Shown in pieces: positions 15,783 to 24,825 of a stretch of 48,208 nucleotides of DNA. The position numbers were made by a program, and so were the translations under genes. The stretch covers positions 1 through 48,208 of the forward strand of contig PFBM01000014.1 of assembly GCA_002773285.1 (NCBI GenBank), written 5' to 3'. Source of the stretch: Candidatus Kaiserbacteria bacterium CG10_big_fil_rev_8_21_14_0_10_59_10. Its GTDB lineage: Bacteria > Patescibacteriota > Minisyncoccia > Phycocordibacterales > UBA2100. The number at the start of each line of letters is the position of its first letter. The stretch's first letter is position 1. The notes under the pieces were generated by a model. The model was not told the origin of the DNA. It saw only the letters and a program-made list of their open reading frames with translations, and did no database searches.

Positions 15783-16475
15783 TTACTTCTTCAACCGGAG
15801 AAAGGCCTCTATCCTCTCGAGATCATCCTTATAATCGATGTCAGAAGAGTACTTGGCGGCAACAATGATCGGGTACGTTTTGTTGCCCTCCATCTTCCCT
15901 TCTCGCATCACTGTTTCATAACTCGCGAGCCACAGATTCGCCGCGCGATAGAACTTCGGCCGGTCTTTTCCGGTCACCGTATAGTGGAGTTCGTTTTGCC
16001 AAAAGCGCACCGTGCCATCGGCTGCCATTTCCCGTACATTGTACGGATGGTTGACCGTATCGACTTCCGATACGTTGACGACCGAATCCGCGCCCTTCTC
16101 CTTCGCCAGCGCGACAGCTGCGTCTATCTGTTCCGGTTCGATAAGCGGCGTCGTCGGCTGAAGCAGGACGACGTAGTCGGCGCGGTAGCCATTTTCCTTC
16201 TCCAATTCCGTGAGGACATGCTTCACCGCTTCGATCACGGGGCTTGCGTCTGTCGCGAGCTCTGCAGGGCGTATGATGACCTCTGCACCATACTCTTTCG
16301 CGACCCGCGCTATTTCTTCGCTGTCCGTAGACACGATGACGCGTTCGACTTCTTTTGCCCGCTTCGCCGATTCTATCGGCCAGGCAACGAGCGGTTTTCC
16401 GCCGAGAAGCGCCACGTTCTTGCCGGGAAATCGCTTGCTTCCCCCGCGTGCAGGTATCACCGCAATGCAGTTCAT
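15783..16475 (-). CDS. neuA: Acylneuraminate cytidylyltransferase (NeuA-like)
   Basis: Activates a nonulosonic acid with CTP to the CMP-sugar used by transferases. 230 residues, N-terminal MNCIAVIPARGGSKRFPGKN (the CTP-binding loop, complete), then VIVSTDSEEIARVAKEYGAE, VVLLQPTTPLIEPEQID and ADSVVNVSEVDTVNHPYNVRE, all typical of NeuA/LegF/PseF. It overlaps the upstream gene by ATGA (4 bases) and is followed by the neuC-like gene. Specificity for Neu5Ac, legionaminic or pseudaminic acid cannot be decided by eye. Confidence 0.92.
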   Translation of the reverse strand: MNCIAVIPARGGSKRFPGKNVALLGGKPLVAWPIESAKRAKEVERVIVSTDSEEIARVAKEYGAEVIIRPAELATDASPVIEAVKHVLTELEKENGYRADYVVLLQPTTPLIEPEQIDAAVALAKEKGADSVVNVSEVDTVNHPYNVREMAADGTVRFWQNELHYTVTGKDRPKFYRAANLWLASYETVMREGKMEGNKTYPIIVAAKYSSDIDYKDDLERIEAFLRLKK

Positions 16476-17836
16476 AATGATAGTATCTCACGTATTCGGA
16501 AGGCAAGGCGTTCCGCACTTTTCCCGTCGGTAAAATGCACTTGCTCACGCACGAGCGTACGCCTCCCCTCGGTGTCGAGCGCGGGATTTGCATGGTAGGC
16601 GGCAACCGCATCAAGCAGCTCGGCCCGGTCTCGAACGACGCGCACAGCGCCTGTCGCAACGACATTGCTGAAGTGATTCGTGCAATAGTACCGCTCCACT
16701 GAAAGGTAGAACGGCAATTTCTTTTCTCCGTCGAACGCTATGCCTATAGAGGGGCGGTCGAGAATAGCCGCTTCCAGGACTAATGTCGAGGCCATCGTTA
16801 TGAGGGCATCGGCATGAAAGATGGAATTGACGAGGTGTTGTATGTCATCCGTTTCGAATTCCCACCCTCCGGCTGTGTCTTGGATACGTTTGCCCGGCAT
16901 ATCGACGATAACGTTCGAGAGTTCGCTCGCTCGCTCGCACCATGGATAATTCGGATGCGGACGGTAGAGGACCTTTGTGCGTGCATAGCGGGGATCGGAA
17001 CCCATCGCATTCGCTAGCGCCGAGAGAACTTCGCACTCACCGGGAAAAAGGTCCAGGCCCTCGCCGCCAAAGAGTACATAGTGCTCAGTCGGCGCAACCC
17101 CGATCGTACGGAGAAACTCATCTCGCGGCATGAGAATGTTTTTATGGAAGTAGAAATCGAACTGGGGAATGCCGCACACCGTTACCCGCTGCTCGGGGTA
17201 ATCCATGTACGAGACAGCTTCACGACGCAGTAACTCGTTCTGCACCAAGAGGTGGTCCGGATGCACCGCTAAAAAGCACTTTGATGTAATACTGTCCCAT
17301 GACTTAGTCATACCGACAATGCGCACACCCTTTCTGCGTGCTGCTTTCATGAGCCCGAGATCCATGCGATCGTACAGCGTCGTGGCAAAAACGAGATCCG
17401 GCTTATGCGTATCAATGATGGGCATATACGCCGAGCAGGGCGAGAATGAGTAGAGAAAGCGCAGGAAGCGCCGCCATGGCCGCACATGGCCGAGGAGCCA
17501 CATGGCACGCGTCGCACACAGCCAGAACCATCGCACGAAACCTCGCTTTGAATAGAACGCATGCATTTGCCGGTTGTAAATGGTTGTTGTGGGAATACTC
17601 TGGCGCAACACGCGATTTGCCCGCTCTTCGAATTTTTTATAACGATCAGTGGGCGCGGACTCTACAATAACGTCTGTGCGGCCCATGAATTCCTTTTTGT
17701 AATACTCCTCGCGATATGGCGGAACGAGTAGGATGACTCGCACTCCCCCACCTGAGAGCAGGGCCGCCAGGAACCCCGTCCGAAGTAGCCCGTAGGAAAC
17801 CGCTCCGTTCGGGATGGTTACAATGACGGTATGCAT
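16472..17836 (-). CDS. Surface-polysaccharide transferase, GT-B fold (CDP-glycerol transferase-like)
   Basis: A 454-residue protein I assign only to a broad class. It begins HTVIVTIPNGAVSYGLLRTG, a Rossmann-like start, has a probable second Rossmann domain with VLYRPHPNYPWCER and DALITMASTLVLEAAILDRPS, and ends KSAERLAFRIREILSL. The HP.Y / S.....EA pattern is what CDP-glycerol glycerophosphotransferases and related capsule transferases show. No signal peptide. Stop and neuA start overlap by ATGA, so it is co-translated with the CMP-sugar synthetase. A role in moving a sugar or CMP-nonulosonate onto the glycan is plausible but inferred. Confidence 0.65.
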   Translation of the reverse strand: MHTVIVTIPNGAVSYGLLRTGFLAALLSGGGVRVILLVPPYREEYYKKEFMGRTDVIVESAPTDRYKKFEERANRVLRQSIPTTTIYNRQMHAFYSKRGFVRWFWLCATRAMWLLGHVRPWRRFLRFLYSFSPCSAYMPIIDTHKPDLVFATTLYDRMDLGLMKAARRKGVRIVGMTKSWDSITSKCFLAVHPDHLLVQNELLRREAVSYMDYPEQRVTVCGIPQFDFYFHKNILMPRDEFLRTIGVAPTEHYVLFGGEGLDLFPGECEVLSALANAMGSDPRYARTKVLYRPHPNYPWCERASELSNVIVDMPGKRIQDTAGGWEFETDDIQHLVNSIFHADALITMASTLVLEAAILDRPSIGIAFDGEKKLPFYLSVERYYCTNHFSNVVATGAVRVVRDRAELLDAVAAYHANPALDTEGRRTLVREQVHFTDGKSAERLAFRIREILSL

Positions 17837-17846
17837 CCAGCCAATA

Positions 17847-19202
17847 CTAGCCCATTTTCCCGAGCTTCTCTATCGCATTCGCGGTGCGCTCCGTAGACCT
17901 GCCGTCAAACATGCCGAGACGCGCACGGTCGTCTCGCCGCGCCTCTCTTTCCTCGCCGGAAAGGACAAATCCCCGTGCCAGCTGCGCCTCGAGTTCTGGA
18001 AGCGTTCGCGCGCGCCGCACGGAAGCGTACGGTTGATAAAATTCGTCGAAGCTCCGAAGCCGGAGCTTATAGGCAATAACGGGCGCGTCCGTTGCGAGTG
18101 CGGCCATCACGAGAGAAGATGTGAACATGCATACAGCGTCCGCAATCGCTGTAAGCCGATATGCGTCCCACTGTGTGTGCACAAGCACCACGTTGCGAGT
18201 TTTGAGTACGCGAAGATACTCATTCCACTCACCCTCAGGAATGCCCGGGTGAAGCTTGATGGCCAGCGTGTGGTTGTCCGGTACAAATGTCTCTATGATG
18301 CCAAACACGCTCCTCAACTCCTCGCGGATCGCTGGAAATTCCGCTGGATCGTACGTTCCCCTGAAATGTGTACCGAGTACGAGAAAGATATTTTCGGCAC
18401 TCGCGTTGAACTCTCTCTCGAATGCGCGTTTCGTTCCGCTGCGATCCCGGCATATCCGAGCCACGATATCGTGCGGCGGAAACCCAACGACTTCCATGCA
18501 CCTTCTCTCCAAACCTTGCACGGCATTTTCCTCGAACTGTGCATTGGAGTTTACGAGTATTTTTGCGATGGCGGAGTTGGAACCGCGAACCCAAGGATTT
18601 TTCGGCAAGAGCGTCCTCCAGAAGAGGACGAACGGAAGGAGCGCGCGAGGTTGATAAAAATGCGCTTCTTTCCCATCGTTCATCCGTACGTTCGCCGAGT
18701 ACATCCTGTGTATTATCAAACGCGCGAGCCGACGGAACGCAGTCAAGTGCGGCACGATGGACGACTTGTCTTCCTTGAGCGCGTCGAGGCGCATAAGCGT
18801 CTCGACGGGCAGAAGAATAGCGGGAATAGTGAGCTTCGATGCAGCGCGGAGAGCTGCCAGGGGATAAAAAAGTGCACGATCATCGGTCACGACGAACACT
18901 TCCGCGCCGCTTCGCTTCAAGTATGCCTTCACGTACCGGTATGATACCCATGCCGAAATAAGCGTGCCGAAAAAGGGTATGTAGCGACCGGCTCGCACTG
19001 CCCGTGCGTGCCAACCGCCGTTAACAAAGCCGTCGATCTGCACGTCTGCGCCATTGAAGTCGCTTACGCGCCTGAAATATTCTTCGCTCGGCTCACGCAG
19101 TATGAGCACGCAGCAGGAGTGCCCCCGCCTTTTGAGTTCATCTCGCACGCAATCAAACATCCGTACGTAGTGCCAATTATGAGCGAAGAAACAGACTACC
19201 AT
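17847..19202 (-). CDS. GT-B-like surface-glycan transferase, second copy of the type
   Basis: 451 residues, N-terminal MVVCFFAHNWHYVRMFDCVR. The C-terminal half has HTLAIKLHPGIPEGEWNEYL, a gap of about 20 residues, then AIADAVCMFTSSLVMAALAT, the same HPG / SSL.aAL layout as in the neighbour at 16472-17836. It ends STERTANAIEKLG, again matching the neighbour's SAERLAFRIREIL. The two genes are adjacent (10 bases apart) and look like distant paralogues. They may be successive transferases for the acidic sugars. No closer family recognised. Confidence 0.6.
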   Translation of the reverse strand: MVVCFFAHNWHYVRMFDCVRDELKRRGHSCCVLILREPSEEYFRRVSDFNGADVQIDGFVNGGWHARAVRAGRYIPFFGTLISAWVSYRYVKAYLKRSGAEVFVVTDDRALFYPLAALRAASKLTIPAILLPVETLMRLDALKEDKSSIVPHLTAFRRLARLIIHRMYSANVRMNDGKEAHFYQPRALLPFVLFWRTLLPKNPWVRGSNSAIAKILVNSNAQFEENAVQGLERRCMEVVGFPPHDIVARICRDRSGTKRAFEREFNASAENIFLVLGTHFRGTYDPAEFPAIREELRSVFGIIETFVPDNHTLAIKLHPGIPEGEWNEYLRVLKTRNVVLVHTQWDAYRLTAIADAVCMFTSSLVMAALATDAPVIAYKLRLRSFDEFYQPYASVRRARTLPELEAQLARGFVLSGEEREARRDDRARLGMFDGRSTERTANAIEKLGKMG

Positions 19203-19213
19203 GAGCGCGGGGT

Positions 19214-21034
19214 TTACGAGTGGTACATGCGTGCGAAATAGGAAGAAGGATCCGTAAGGAGCTGCTCCGGCGCACCTGATTCGACGAGCTTGCCTCTCTC
19301 CAGTACGAGGATGGTGTCGGCTCGCATAACGGTCGAAAGGCGGTGCGCGATGACAAAAACGGTAACATGACCCCTGAGAGCGAAGATCGACTCCTGAATA
19401 AGACGCTCTGACTCGTTATCAAGAGCGCTTGTCGCTTCGTCTAAAATGAGGATGTCCGGCTTTCCGGCCAGCGCGCGCGCGAGAACGAGCCGCTGACGTT
19501 GGCCACCGGAAAGCAATACGCCGCGATCGCCGATCCGCGTTCCGAGGCCGTCTGGCAGCGCCTCAACGACGTCAAGGACGTTCGCCTGCTTGAGCGCCTC
19601 AATAACATCCTCGCGCGAAACGGTCGGTCGATAGAAGCGTATGTTCTCGAAGACCGTATCGTTGAGCAAGAAGCTGTCCTGTGGCACGTACCCTATGTGC
19701 GAACGCCACTCATCAAGACGGATTTCGCGGATCGACACGCCATCAACGAGTATATCTCCCGCAGTGGGAGTGAACAGGCGAAGAATAAGGTCCGCAATGG
19801 ACGTCTTGCCGGCACCCGAGGAACCCACCAGACCGACAAGTGTACCCTTAGGGATACGGAACGACAAACCGGAAAGGACCGGTTTGTCTCCATCATACGC
19901 AAAGTACACATTGTCAAACGTGAGCTCGCCACTGAAGCGGAAATTTCTCCCGCTTGTCACGCTTTCTTCGCGACTTTGGCGAAGCCGTTTTTTAAAGCCG
20001 ACAACACTCTCGGCGAACGGAACGAACTGATTGATGGAATGGAGCGCGCCTTGGCCGGACTGAAGATAAAGAAAAATCTTTTGTATCAGGTACAAAAGCG
20101 CCACGAAAACGGCGATGTTCAAATTGCCGGTTACATACAGAAAGCCAAAAACGATAAGAATGAATATCAAGCTGACGGGCTGGATAATAACCGTTCCTAG
20201 AGCCTGCACGACCGCATTCCTTGTAAAGAGCGATTGGAACCTGGAAAGATAACTCTCGCCGACGTCCAAAACGGCAGTCTCCGCCCCGGCTGCTTTGACG
20301 CTCTTTAAGCCGCCGAGGTGCTCGACCATTAAGTGCGAAAACTCCTTTTCTGCATCACTCGTCTCCTCGCCTATAGACTTCGTCTTTTGCACTAGAGGAC
20401 GTAACACGAGAAGCAATATCCCACCGGCGAGAGCCGTAACGACGGTTATTAGCGGTGATAGAAGAAAGGCGATGACGAAGTACACGATGAATCCGCTCCA
20501 TGATTGGATGAATTGGGCGATGACCTCAAGAAGCCCCTGCGTGCGCCTTATGTCCCAATAGATGGTATTTTGGAGGTACCCGGCTTTTTGCTGCAACAGA
20601 AAACTCCATTGAGAACGCAAGGTTGCGGTAAGTAAGTGCGACATTTCCTTTTTCATAAAGTCGGCGGCGATGTAGGCGCGCAGGTAGGAAAAGGCGATGA
20701 GCGCGAACGCTCTTAGAGTAAAAACAGAAATTATGAGAAAGAAGAGGTACCTGAACTTGAACGGGACGCCGAAGAACGCGAACACTGCCTGGATACTTGA
20801 TGTGACAAAATCACCGGGAAGCGTTGCGTTCCCCATAAGAAAAGAGAGAAGCGGTACGACGGCGCTTATTCCTATACCGTCGAGGAAGGCGCTTACGAAG
20901 CCGAGCGCCGTGAGCGCCGCAATGTGTTTTCGGTAGCCGCCGAACGTCTCCACTAGAACCCGCGCGGAGCCGTCTTTGTAGAATTTCGTAACTGTACTGC
21001 TGTCGAGATTCGCCATGGTATTACTGTACGACAT
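19214..21034 (-). CDS. ABC exporter, fused membrane and ATPase domains (MsbA/PglK-like)
   Basis: 606 residues. The N-terminal ABC type-1 exporter domain has about six membrane segments (residues 25-320). The C-terminal ATPase has Walker A LVGSSGAGKTSIADL, Q-loop YVPQDSFLLNDT, signature LSGGQRQRLVLARALA, Walker B ILILDEATSALD, and the H-loop FVIAHRLSTV. Homologues flip lipid-linked glycans (PglK, MsbA), so with its place in the glycan locus this is the probable flippase. Its start overlaps the pseI stop by 14 bases; an in-frame ATG 18 bases later is an alternative. It likely works as a homodimer. Confidence 0.92.
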   Translation of the reverse strand: MSYSNTMANLDSSTVTKFYKDGSARVLVETFGGYRKHIAALTALGFVSAFLDGIGISAVVPLLSFLMGNATLPGDFVTSSIQAVFAFFGVPFKFRYLFFLIISVFTLRAFALIAFSYLRAYIAADFMKKEMSHLLTATLRSQWSFLLQQKAGYLQNTIYWDIRRTQGLLEVIAQFIQSWSGFIVYFVIAFLLSPLITVVTALAGGILLLVLRPLVQKTKSIGEETSDAEKEFSHLMVEHLGGLKSVKAAGAETAVLDVGESYLSRFQSLFTRNAVVQALGTVIIQPVSLIFILIVFGFLYVTGNLNIAVFVALLYLIQKIFLYLQSGQGALHSINQFVPFAESVVGFKKRLRQSREESVTSGRNFRFSGELTFDNVYFAYDGDKPVLSGLSFRIPKGTLVGLVGSSGAGKTSIADLILRLFTPTAGDILVDGVSIREIRLDEWRSHIGYVPQDSFLLNDTVFENIRFYRPTVSREDVIEALKQANVLDVVEALPDGLGTRIGDRGVLLSGGQRQRLVLARALAGKPDILILDEATSALDNESERLIQESIFALRGHVTVFVIAHRLSTVMRADTILVLERGKLVESGAPEQLLTDPSSYFARMYHS

Positions 21035-22103
21035 CTCCCTCAGAGAGAGGCGTTCCGCGTTCGATATCGTGCGCCGCTCGCCTCCCTATCACATCGTCGT
21101 ACCGATTTGGGGAAAGGCCGTACGCCGGGCGAATAACGCGGACGTTCTTGGGGGTGAACACGTCCCCTTTCTTGATATCGGAGACCGCGAACAGAGAGCG
21201 GCGCAGTTTTTTGTAATTTTTCTCGTCCTCGCCTGCCGGGCCGTATCGCACGCGGCCGAGCAGGACTTCTGCACGCCGTATCCCGCGAACCATTTCTGCA
21301 AATTCATCCGGTTCTACGGAAAATCGAGAGTCCGGGCCTCCGGTACTGCGGTCCAACATGAAGTGTTTCTCGACGATAGAAGCGCCCGCGTATACGGACG
21401 CAACAGGGGCCTCAATACCTGCATTATTATCCGAGAAACCGCTGACTACATCGAAGCGCTCTGCGATATCTCGAATTGTGCGCAGATTCATACACTCCGG
21501 CCTCGGCTCATCCGCGTATGCCGTCACGCAATGCAATAATGCGACCTCTCTTGCGCCCGCTTCCCGCACGGTTCTCACGGCTTCCTCGACCTCATGGAGC
21601 TCCGCAAACCCGATAGAAAGAATCACGGGTTTTCCGGTAGACGCGACTTTTTTCAGGAGCGGTATGTCCGTTGCCTCATACGAGGCGATCTTGTAGCATG
21701 GCACATCCATCTCTTCCAAAAAATCAACGGCCGTCTCGTCGAACGGAGTCGAGAAAAAAGCGATGCCCAATTCCTCAGCGAGTTCTTTTAGCTTTGGCTG
21801 CCACTCCCACGGCGTGTAAGCCGTGGCGTACAGATCATAAAGATTTGATTTTTTCCACGACTCCGGCGTGTTTTCCCCCTCCAAAAAAAACCACTTCTTA
21901 TCCGAATCGATCGTCATCGTGTCCGGTGTGTAGGTCTGGAACTTCACGGCATCCGCTCCAGCCGCCTTCGCCGCTTTCACGAGCGCTTCCGCCTCCTCGT
22001 ATTTTTGATGGTGGTTGGCTGAGATTTCGGCAACTATAAAACACGGCTCTCCCGGGCCGATCTTCCTGCCGGAAACAACAAGGGGCACCATATCCACAGC
22101 CAT
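21021..22103 (-). CDS. pseI: Pseudaminic acid synthase
   Basis: PseI condenses 2,4-diacetamido-2,4,6-trideoxy-L-altrose (or an analogue) with PEP. 360 residues with motifs that separate PseI from sialate synthases: FIVAEISANHHQKYEEAEAL, DAVKFQTYTPDTMTIDSD, LYDLYATAYTPWEWQPKL, LLHCVTAYADEPRPECMNL and GGPDSRFSVEPDEFAEMV. The metal His residues are in LLHC and GFSDNNAGIEAP/VEKHF. The C-terminal SAF domain starts near residue 300 (FAVSDIKKGDVFTPKNVRVI). The Asn-His pair missing in the NeuB-like protein at 11346 is present here. Downstream, the ABC exporter start overlaps its end. Confidence 0.93.
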   Translation of the reverse strand: MAVDMVPLVVSGRKIGPGEPCFIVAEISANHHQKYEEAEALVKAAKAAGADAVKFQTYTPDTMTIDSDKKWFFLEGENTPESWKKSNLYDLYATAYTPWEWQPKLKELAEELGIAFFSTPFDETAVDFLEEMDVPCYKIASYEATDIPLLKKVASTGKPVILSIGFAELHEVEEAVRTVREAGAREVALLHCVTAYADEPRPECMNLRTIRDIAERFDVVSGFSDNNAGIEAPVASVYAGASIVEKHFMLDRSTGGPDSRFSVEPDEFAEMVRGIRRAEVLLGRVRYGPAGEDEKNYKKLRRSLFAVSDIKKGDVFTPKNVRVIRPAYGLSPNRYDDVIGRRAAHDIERGTPLSEGDVVQ

Positions 22104-22128
22104 ATTACGGCACTATAGCACTCCTTCC

Positions 22129-22770
22129 TTATTTCTCCTTTTTGTAGATCTTTAGTTCGTAGGTATGGCCGCGATGTCTGAAAAAAGCAGGGTACCGCTC
22201 ATTGTCCACGACGCGCAGCAAGTTGAATTGCTCCGCAATGGATTTATCCGGGTCGAGCTCGCTGTCTTTCGGCGTTCGGCGTCGATAGAACGTTTCGGTT
22301 CCTTTCTGTTTCCTCCCCCCTTTCGGCGGAAATGTCTCCAGGAATTCTAGGACAAGAGCTATCGTCAGTTCGCCTTGTCTCTCACGAAGCTCATCTACTA
22401 ATTCATGTCCTTCGAAATGTAACGTGCCTTCCGCGTACACGTCGCCGCTATCAACCGCCTCCCCCGCCTCAAATAGCGTGACGGGAATGTCTGTCCTCCC
22501 CTCGAGTATCTGCCACGTGAGCGGCGACCAGCCTTTCCCCTCGGGCAGAGCGCTTCCGTGCACGACGATATTGTGGGTGTTTCTTGCCCGTATATCAGCA
22601 GGCACCATTTTCTCGCAACTTAAGAAAACTGCGCAGTCGCCCTCTGGCATTGCTTCGGCGCTATTAATGAGTACGACATCGTGCCCTCGTTTCTTCAATT
22701 CCGACGATAACTTCTTGGCATACGGAACTATCCAACTTTTAGGATTGTCAACAAGGAGGGCAATTTTCAT
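22129..22770 (-). CDS. Sugar formyltransferase family protein (first)
   Basis: A 213-residue formyl_trans_N-fold protein. Rossmann-like start MKIALLVDNPKSWIVPYAKK, then VVHGSALPEGKGWSPLTWQI (the H-S-LP..kG..P motif), VTLFEAGEAVDSGDVYAEG (the D.GDI motif) and a C-terminal stretch FYRRRTPKDSELDPDKSIAE. Family members use N10-formyl-tetrahydrofolate to formylate an amino sugar. In Fmt the catalytic triad is Asn-x-His...Asp; here the residue two before His is Val, while His and Asp remain. The gene overlaps the PIG-L deacetylase by 4 bases, and a second formyltransferase lies beyond that, suggesting deacetylate-then-formylate chemistry. Confidence 0.8.
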   Translation of the reverse strand: MKIALLVDNPKSWIVPYAKKLSSELKKRGHDVVLINSAEAMPEGDCAVFLSCEKMVPADIRARNTHNIVVHGSALPEGKGWSPLTWQILEGRTDIPVTLFEAGEAVDSGDVYAEGTLHFEGHELVDELRERQGELTIALVLEFLETFPPKGGRKQKGTETFYRRRTPKDSELDPDKSIAEQFNLLRVVDNERYPAFFRHRGHTYELKIYKKEK

Positions 22771-23453
22771 ACTCTACGGTACACGAGCTCGAACGCCTCG
22801 GCGGCGGGAAAGCCCGCTTGGCCACCCCTCACCCTCGCGAGCGCCTCCAAATACTCCGCGGAACGCGGATGCGGAAAGCTTCGGATCTCGGACCTGTACG
22901 CGCGCATGGCCGCGATCTTCTTTTTGAGCTGAGCTTCTGTAAGCCCGACGAACACCTGCGGCCGGAATAACGGGCGTGTGAAGTTCCATTCCGTAGAGGA
23001 CGGTACTTCGAACGCACGCACCTCCATCACGCTGCCGTCTTTCGCTGGACGAACTGCGGTGAGAACAGCATCAGATGTTATACGATGGTCCACATTTACA
23101 TCGGAGCCATGGTGAGTATAGACGATGTGCGGCTGCATCTCCTTCATAACCGCCTCGATACCGTGCACCACGGAAAGAAGCGGGACGCTGTCAAAGGCGT
23201 TGTCAGGCAAGCTCTTCTGCACCGGCGCGCCAGCTCCGAGGAACTTGAGTGCCTTCTGAGAGCATGCATAGAGCTTCTTTTGCTCGCGTTCAATGCGCTC
23301 GCGCGGCACTCCGGCGCGTGACGATATGTCTTCGCCGAGAATAAGGACGCGTACGTTGTCCTCCTCCTCAATGTGGCGCGCGATCGCGCCTCCCGCCCCG
23401 AGTATTTCATCATCGGGATGCGCAGCTATAACGAGAATGTTTTGTTTCGACAT
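22767..23453 (-). CDS. PIG-L/LmbE family N-deacetylase
   Basis: Zinc-dependent deacetylase, 228 residues. The zinc motif AAHPDDEILGAGGAIARHIE is at the N-terminus, and THHGSDVNVDHRITSDAV supplies the later His. It ends with a substrate loop region around IRSFPHPRSAEYLEALAR. Family members remove N-acetyl groups from GlcNAc-type sugars and related glycoconjugates. It sits between two formyltransferase genes, overlapping one by ATGA and 3 bases from the other, so its amine product is probably their substrate. No signal peptide, so it acts in the cytoplasm. Confidence 0.88.
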   Translation of the reverse strand: MSKQNILVIAAHPDDEILGAGGAIARHIEEEDNVRVLILGEDISSRAGVPRERIEREQKKLYACSQKALKFLGAGAPVQKSLPDNAFDSVPLLSVVHGIEAVMKEMQPHIVYTHHGSDVNVDHRITSDAVLTAVRPAKDGSVMEVRAFEVPSSTEWNFTRPLFRPQVFVGLTEAQLKKKIAAMRAYRSEIRSFPHPRSAEYLEALARVRGGQAGFPAAEAFELVYRRV

Positions 23454-23456
23454 ACG

Positions 23457-24134
23457 TTAGGTTATTTCGGCGTCAGCAGATACGCTTCCCTTTTTAAGGC
23501 GAGCGTTGCGCAACGTTATGCGCCTATCGCCGCACTCTACGAAGGCCGGAGGGTATTCGGGCGCATCTAGCATCCTAATAAAATCATATGCTTGGCGCAT
23601 TGTCAGTCGAGAAGGAAGTTTGCTCATCTCGGGCGTTCGGCGCTTGAACGTAACAGCTTTTCCTCTCTGCGGTTTGGGCCGCAACTGCTTTGCCACTATG
23701 TCCGTCATCATCGCAAAAGAAAGCGCCGATGCCTCCTTATAGATATCGTGCGCGCTTCCATGTCCAATGTTGAGTGCGCGCTTCATGTATATTGGCCCGG
23801 TATCAAGGCCGCCATCAACCCGAAGTGCTGATATCTTCGTTCTGTATATGCCGCGTGATAAGAGGTTCTGCAAAGGCGAGCCGCCTCGCCCGAACGGTAG
23901 ATCAGTCATGTGAAAGACGACGCACTCGAATTGCTCATGCACGCTTTTTGGGATGATCCACGACCAGTGCGGAAAAAAAATATAGCGCGGATTCAGCTTG
24001 CGCAAACGCTCCGGCGTCAGGTCTTCTTTTCGAGATATAAGGACCTTTCGGCAGCCCTGTGGGGGGTGCCATCGCCGGAATTGCTTCATATTCCATGGTC
24101 GTATGGCGGCAACGACAAGGGTTTCTTTGAGCAT
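23457..24134 (-). CDS. Sugar formyltransferase family protein (second)
   Basis: 225 residues. The core FHMTDLPFGRGGSPLQNLLS, ISALRVDGGLDTGPIYMK and AVTFKRRTPEMSKL is the pattern of the methionyl-tRNA-formyltransferase-like enzymes found in nonulosonic-acid clusters. FFPHWSWIIPKSV precedes the core. As in the first formyltransferase, the residue two before the catalytic His is Val rather than Asn; the Asp is retained (LDTG). It shares almost no sequence with the 22129 gene beyond these motifs, so the two probably act on different positions or sugars. It is six bases from a GT2 gene. Confidence 0.8.
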   Translation of the reverse strand: MLKETLVVAAIRPWNMKQFRRWHPPQGCRKVLISRKEDLTPERLRKLNPRYIFFPHWSWIIPKSVHEQFECVVFHMTDLPFGRGGSPLQNLLSRGIYRTKISALRVDGGLDTGPIYMKRALNIGHGSAHDIYKEASALSFAMMTDIVAKQLRPKPQRGKAVTFKRRTPEMSKLPSRLTMRQAYDFIRMLDAPEYPPAFVECGDRRITLRNARLKKGSVSADAEIT

Positions 24135-24139
24135 AACCC

Positions 24140-24817
24140 TTACGAGAGCATATAAGAGCGGATTTGTCCAATCTCTTGCGCCCGCTCCGGGTACCTACCG
24201 CGAAGCGCCTGGAGAGCCCGTTCTACAAGATCTTCATCTCCCGTAATACTGTCTTTGCTCCGATGGTACACAAAGACAGGTCTGGAGACGTGCATTCCCC
24301 GCCAGCGCCCCCACGTCCGAAAAAGAATGTCGTACTCTGGAAAGATCGTGTCGTAGGAGTATCCGCCTTCCACAAAAAAACTCTCGCGTCGCCACGCGAA
24401 TGCTCCTGCGGGTGCTGCGAGAGGACTCTTCGGGCGCACGAGTTTTGTATCTCCCTTGTATTCCTCAAAATAATCACCATATACATACGCGACATCGTGT
24501 TGGAATCCCGAAGCAAAGGAGGAGATGGCTTCCGGAGTCGCCTCATCATCGGCATCCAAAAAAATGAGGATTTCTCCGCGTGCTTCCTGTGCACCAGTTT
24601 TCCCCGCCCCGGCAACACCGGCATTTTCCTGGCGAATGAGACGGATCAGGGGCGAGCGGAAGGTAGACACCACCGCACATGTACTGTCCGTCGACCCGTC
24701 GTCGACGACCACTATTTCGTATGACTCTTTGGGAAAGTCCTGCTCGAGCGCGCTTTCCACCGTACGACGGATGGTTGATTCTGCGTTGTGTGCACGAATG
24801 ACAAACGAGGCGCGCAT
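24140..24817 (-). CDS. Family 2 glycosyltransferase
   Basis: GT-A fold, 225 residues. The start SFVIRAHNAESTIRRTVESA and EIVVVDDGSTDSTCAVVSTF give the nucleotide-sugar site. The DxD motif is ILIFLDADDEATPEA, and the acceptor region includes AGAFAWRRESFFVEGGYSYD. It is cytoplasmic, with no membrane anchor, and short, close to the minimal catalytic domain. Surrounded by PseA-like and formyltransferase genes, it may add one of the modified sugars. Donor and acceptor are unknown. Confidence 0.87.
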   Translation of the reverse strand: MRASFVIRAHNAESTIRRTVESALEQDFPKESYEIVVVDDGSTDSTCAVVSTFRSPLIRLIRQENAGVAGAGKTGAQEARGEILIFLDADDEATPEAISSFASGFQHDVAYVYGDYFEEYKGDTKLVRPKSPLAAPAGAFAWRRESFFVEGGYSYDTIFPEYDILFRTWGRWRGMHVSRPVFVYHRSKDSITGDEDLVERALQALRGRYPERAQEIGQIRSYMLS

Positions 24818-24825
24818 AGTACGGA

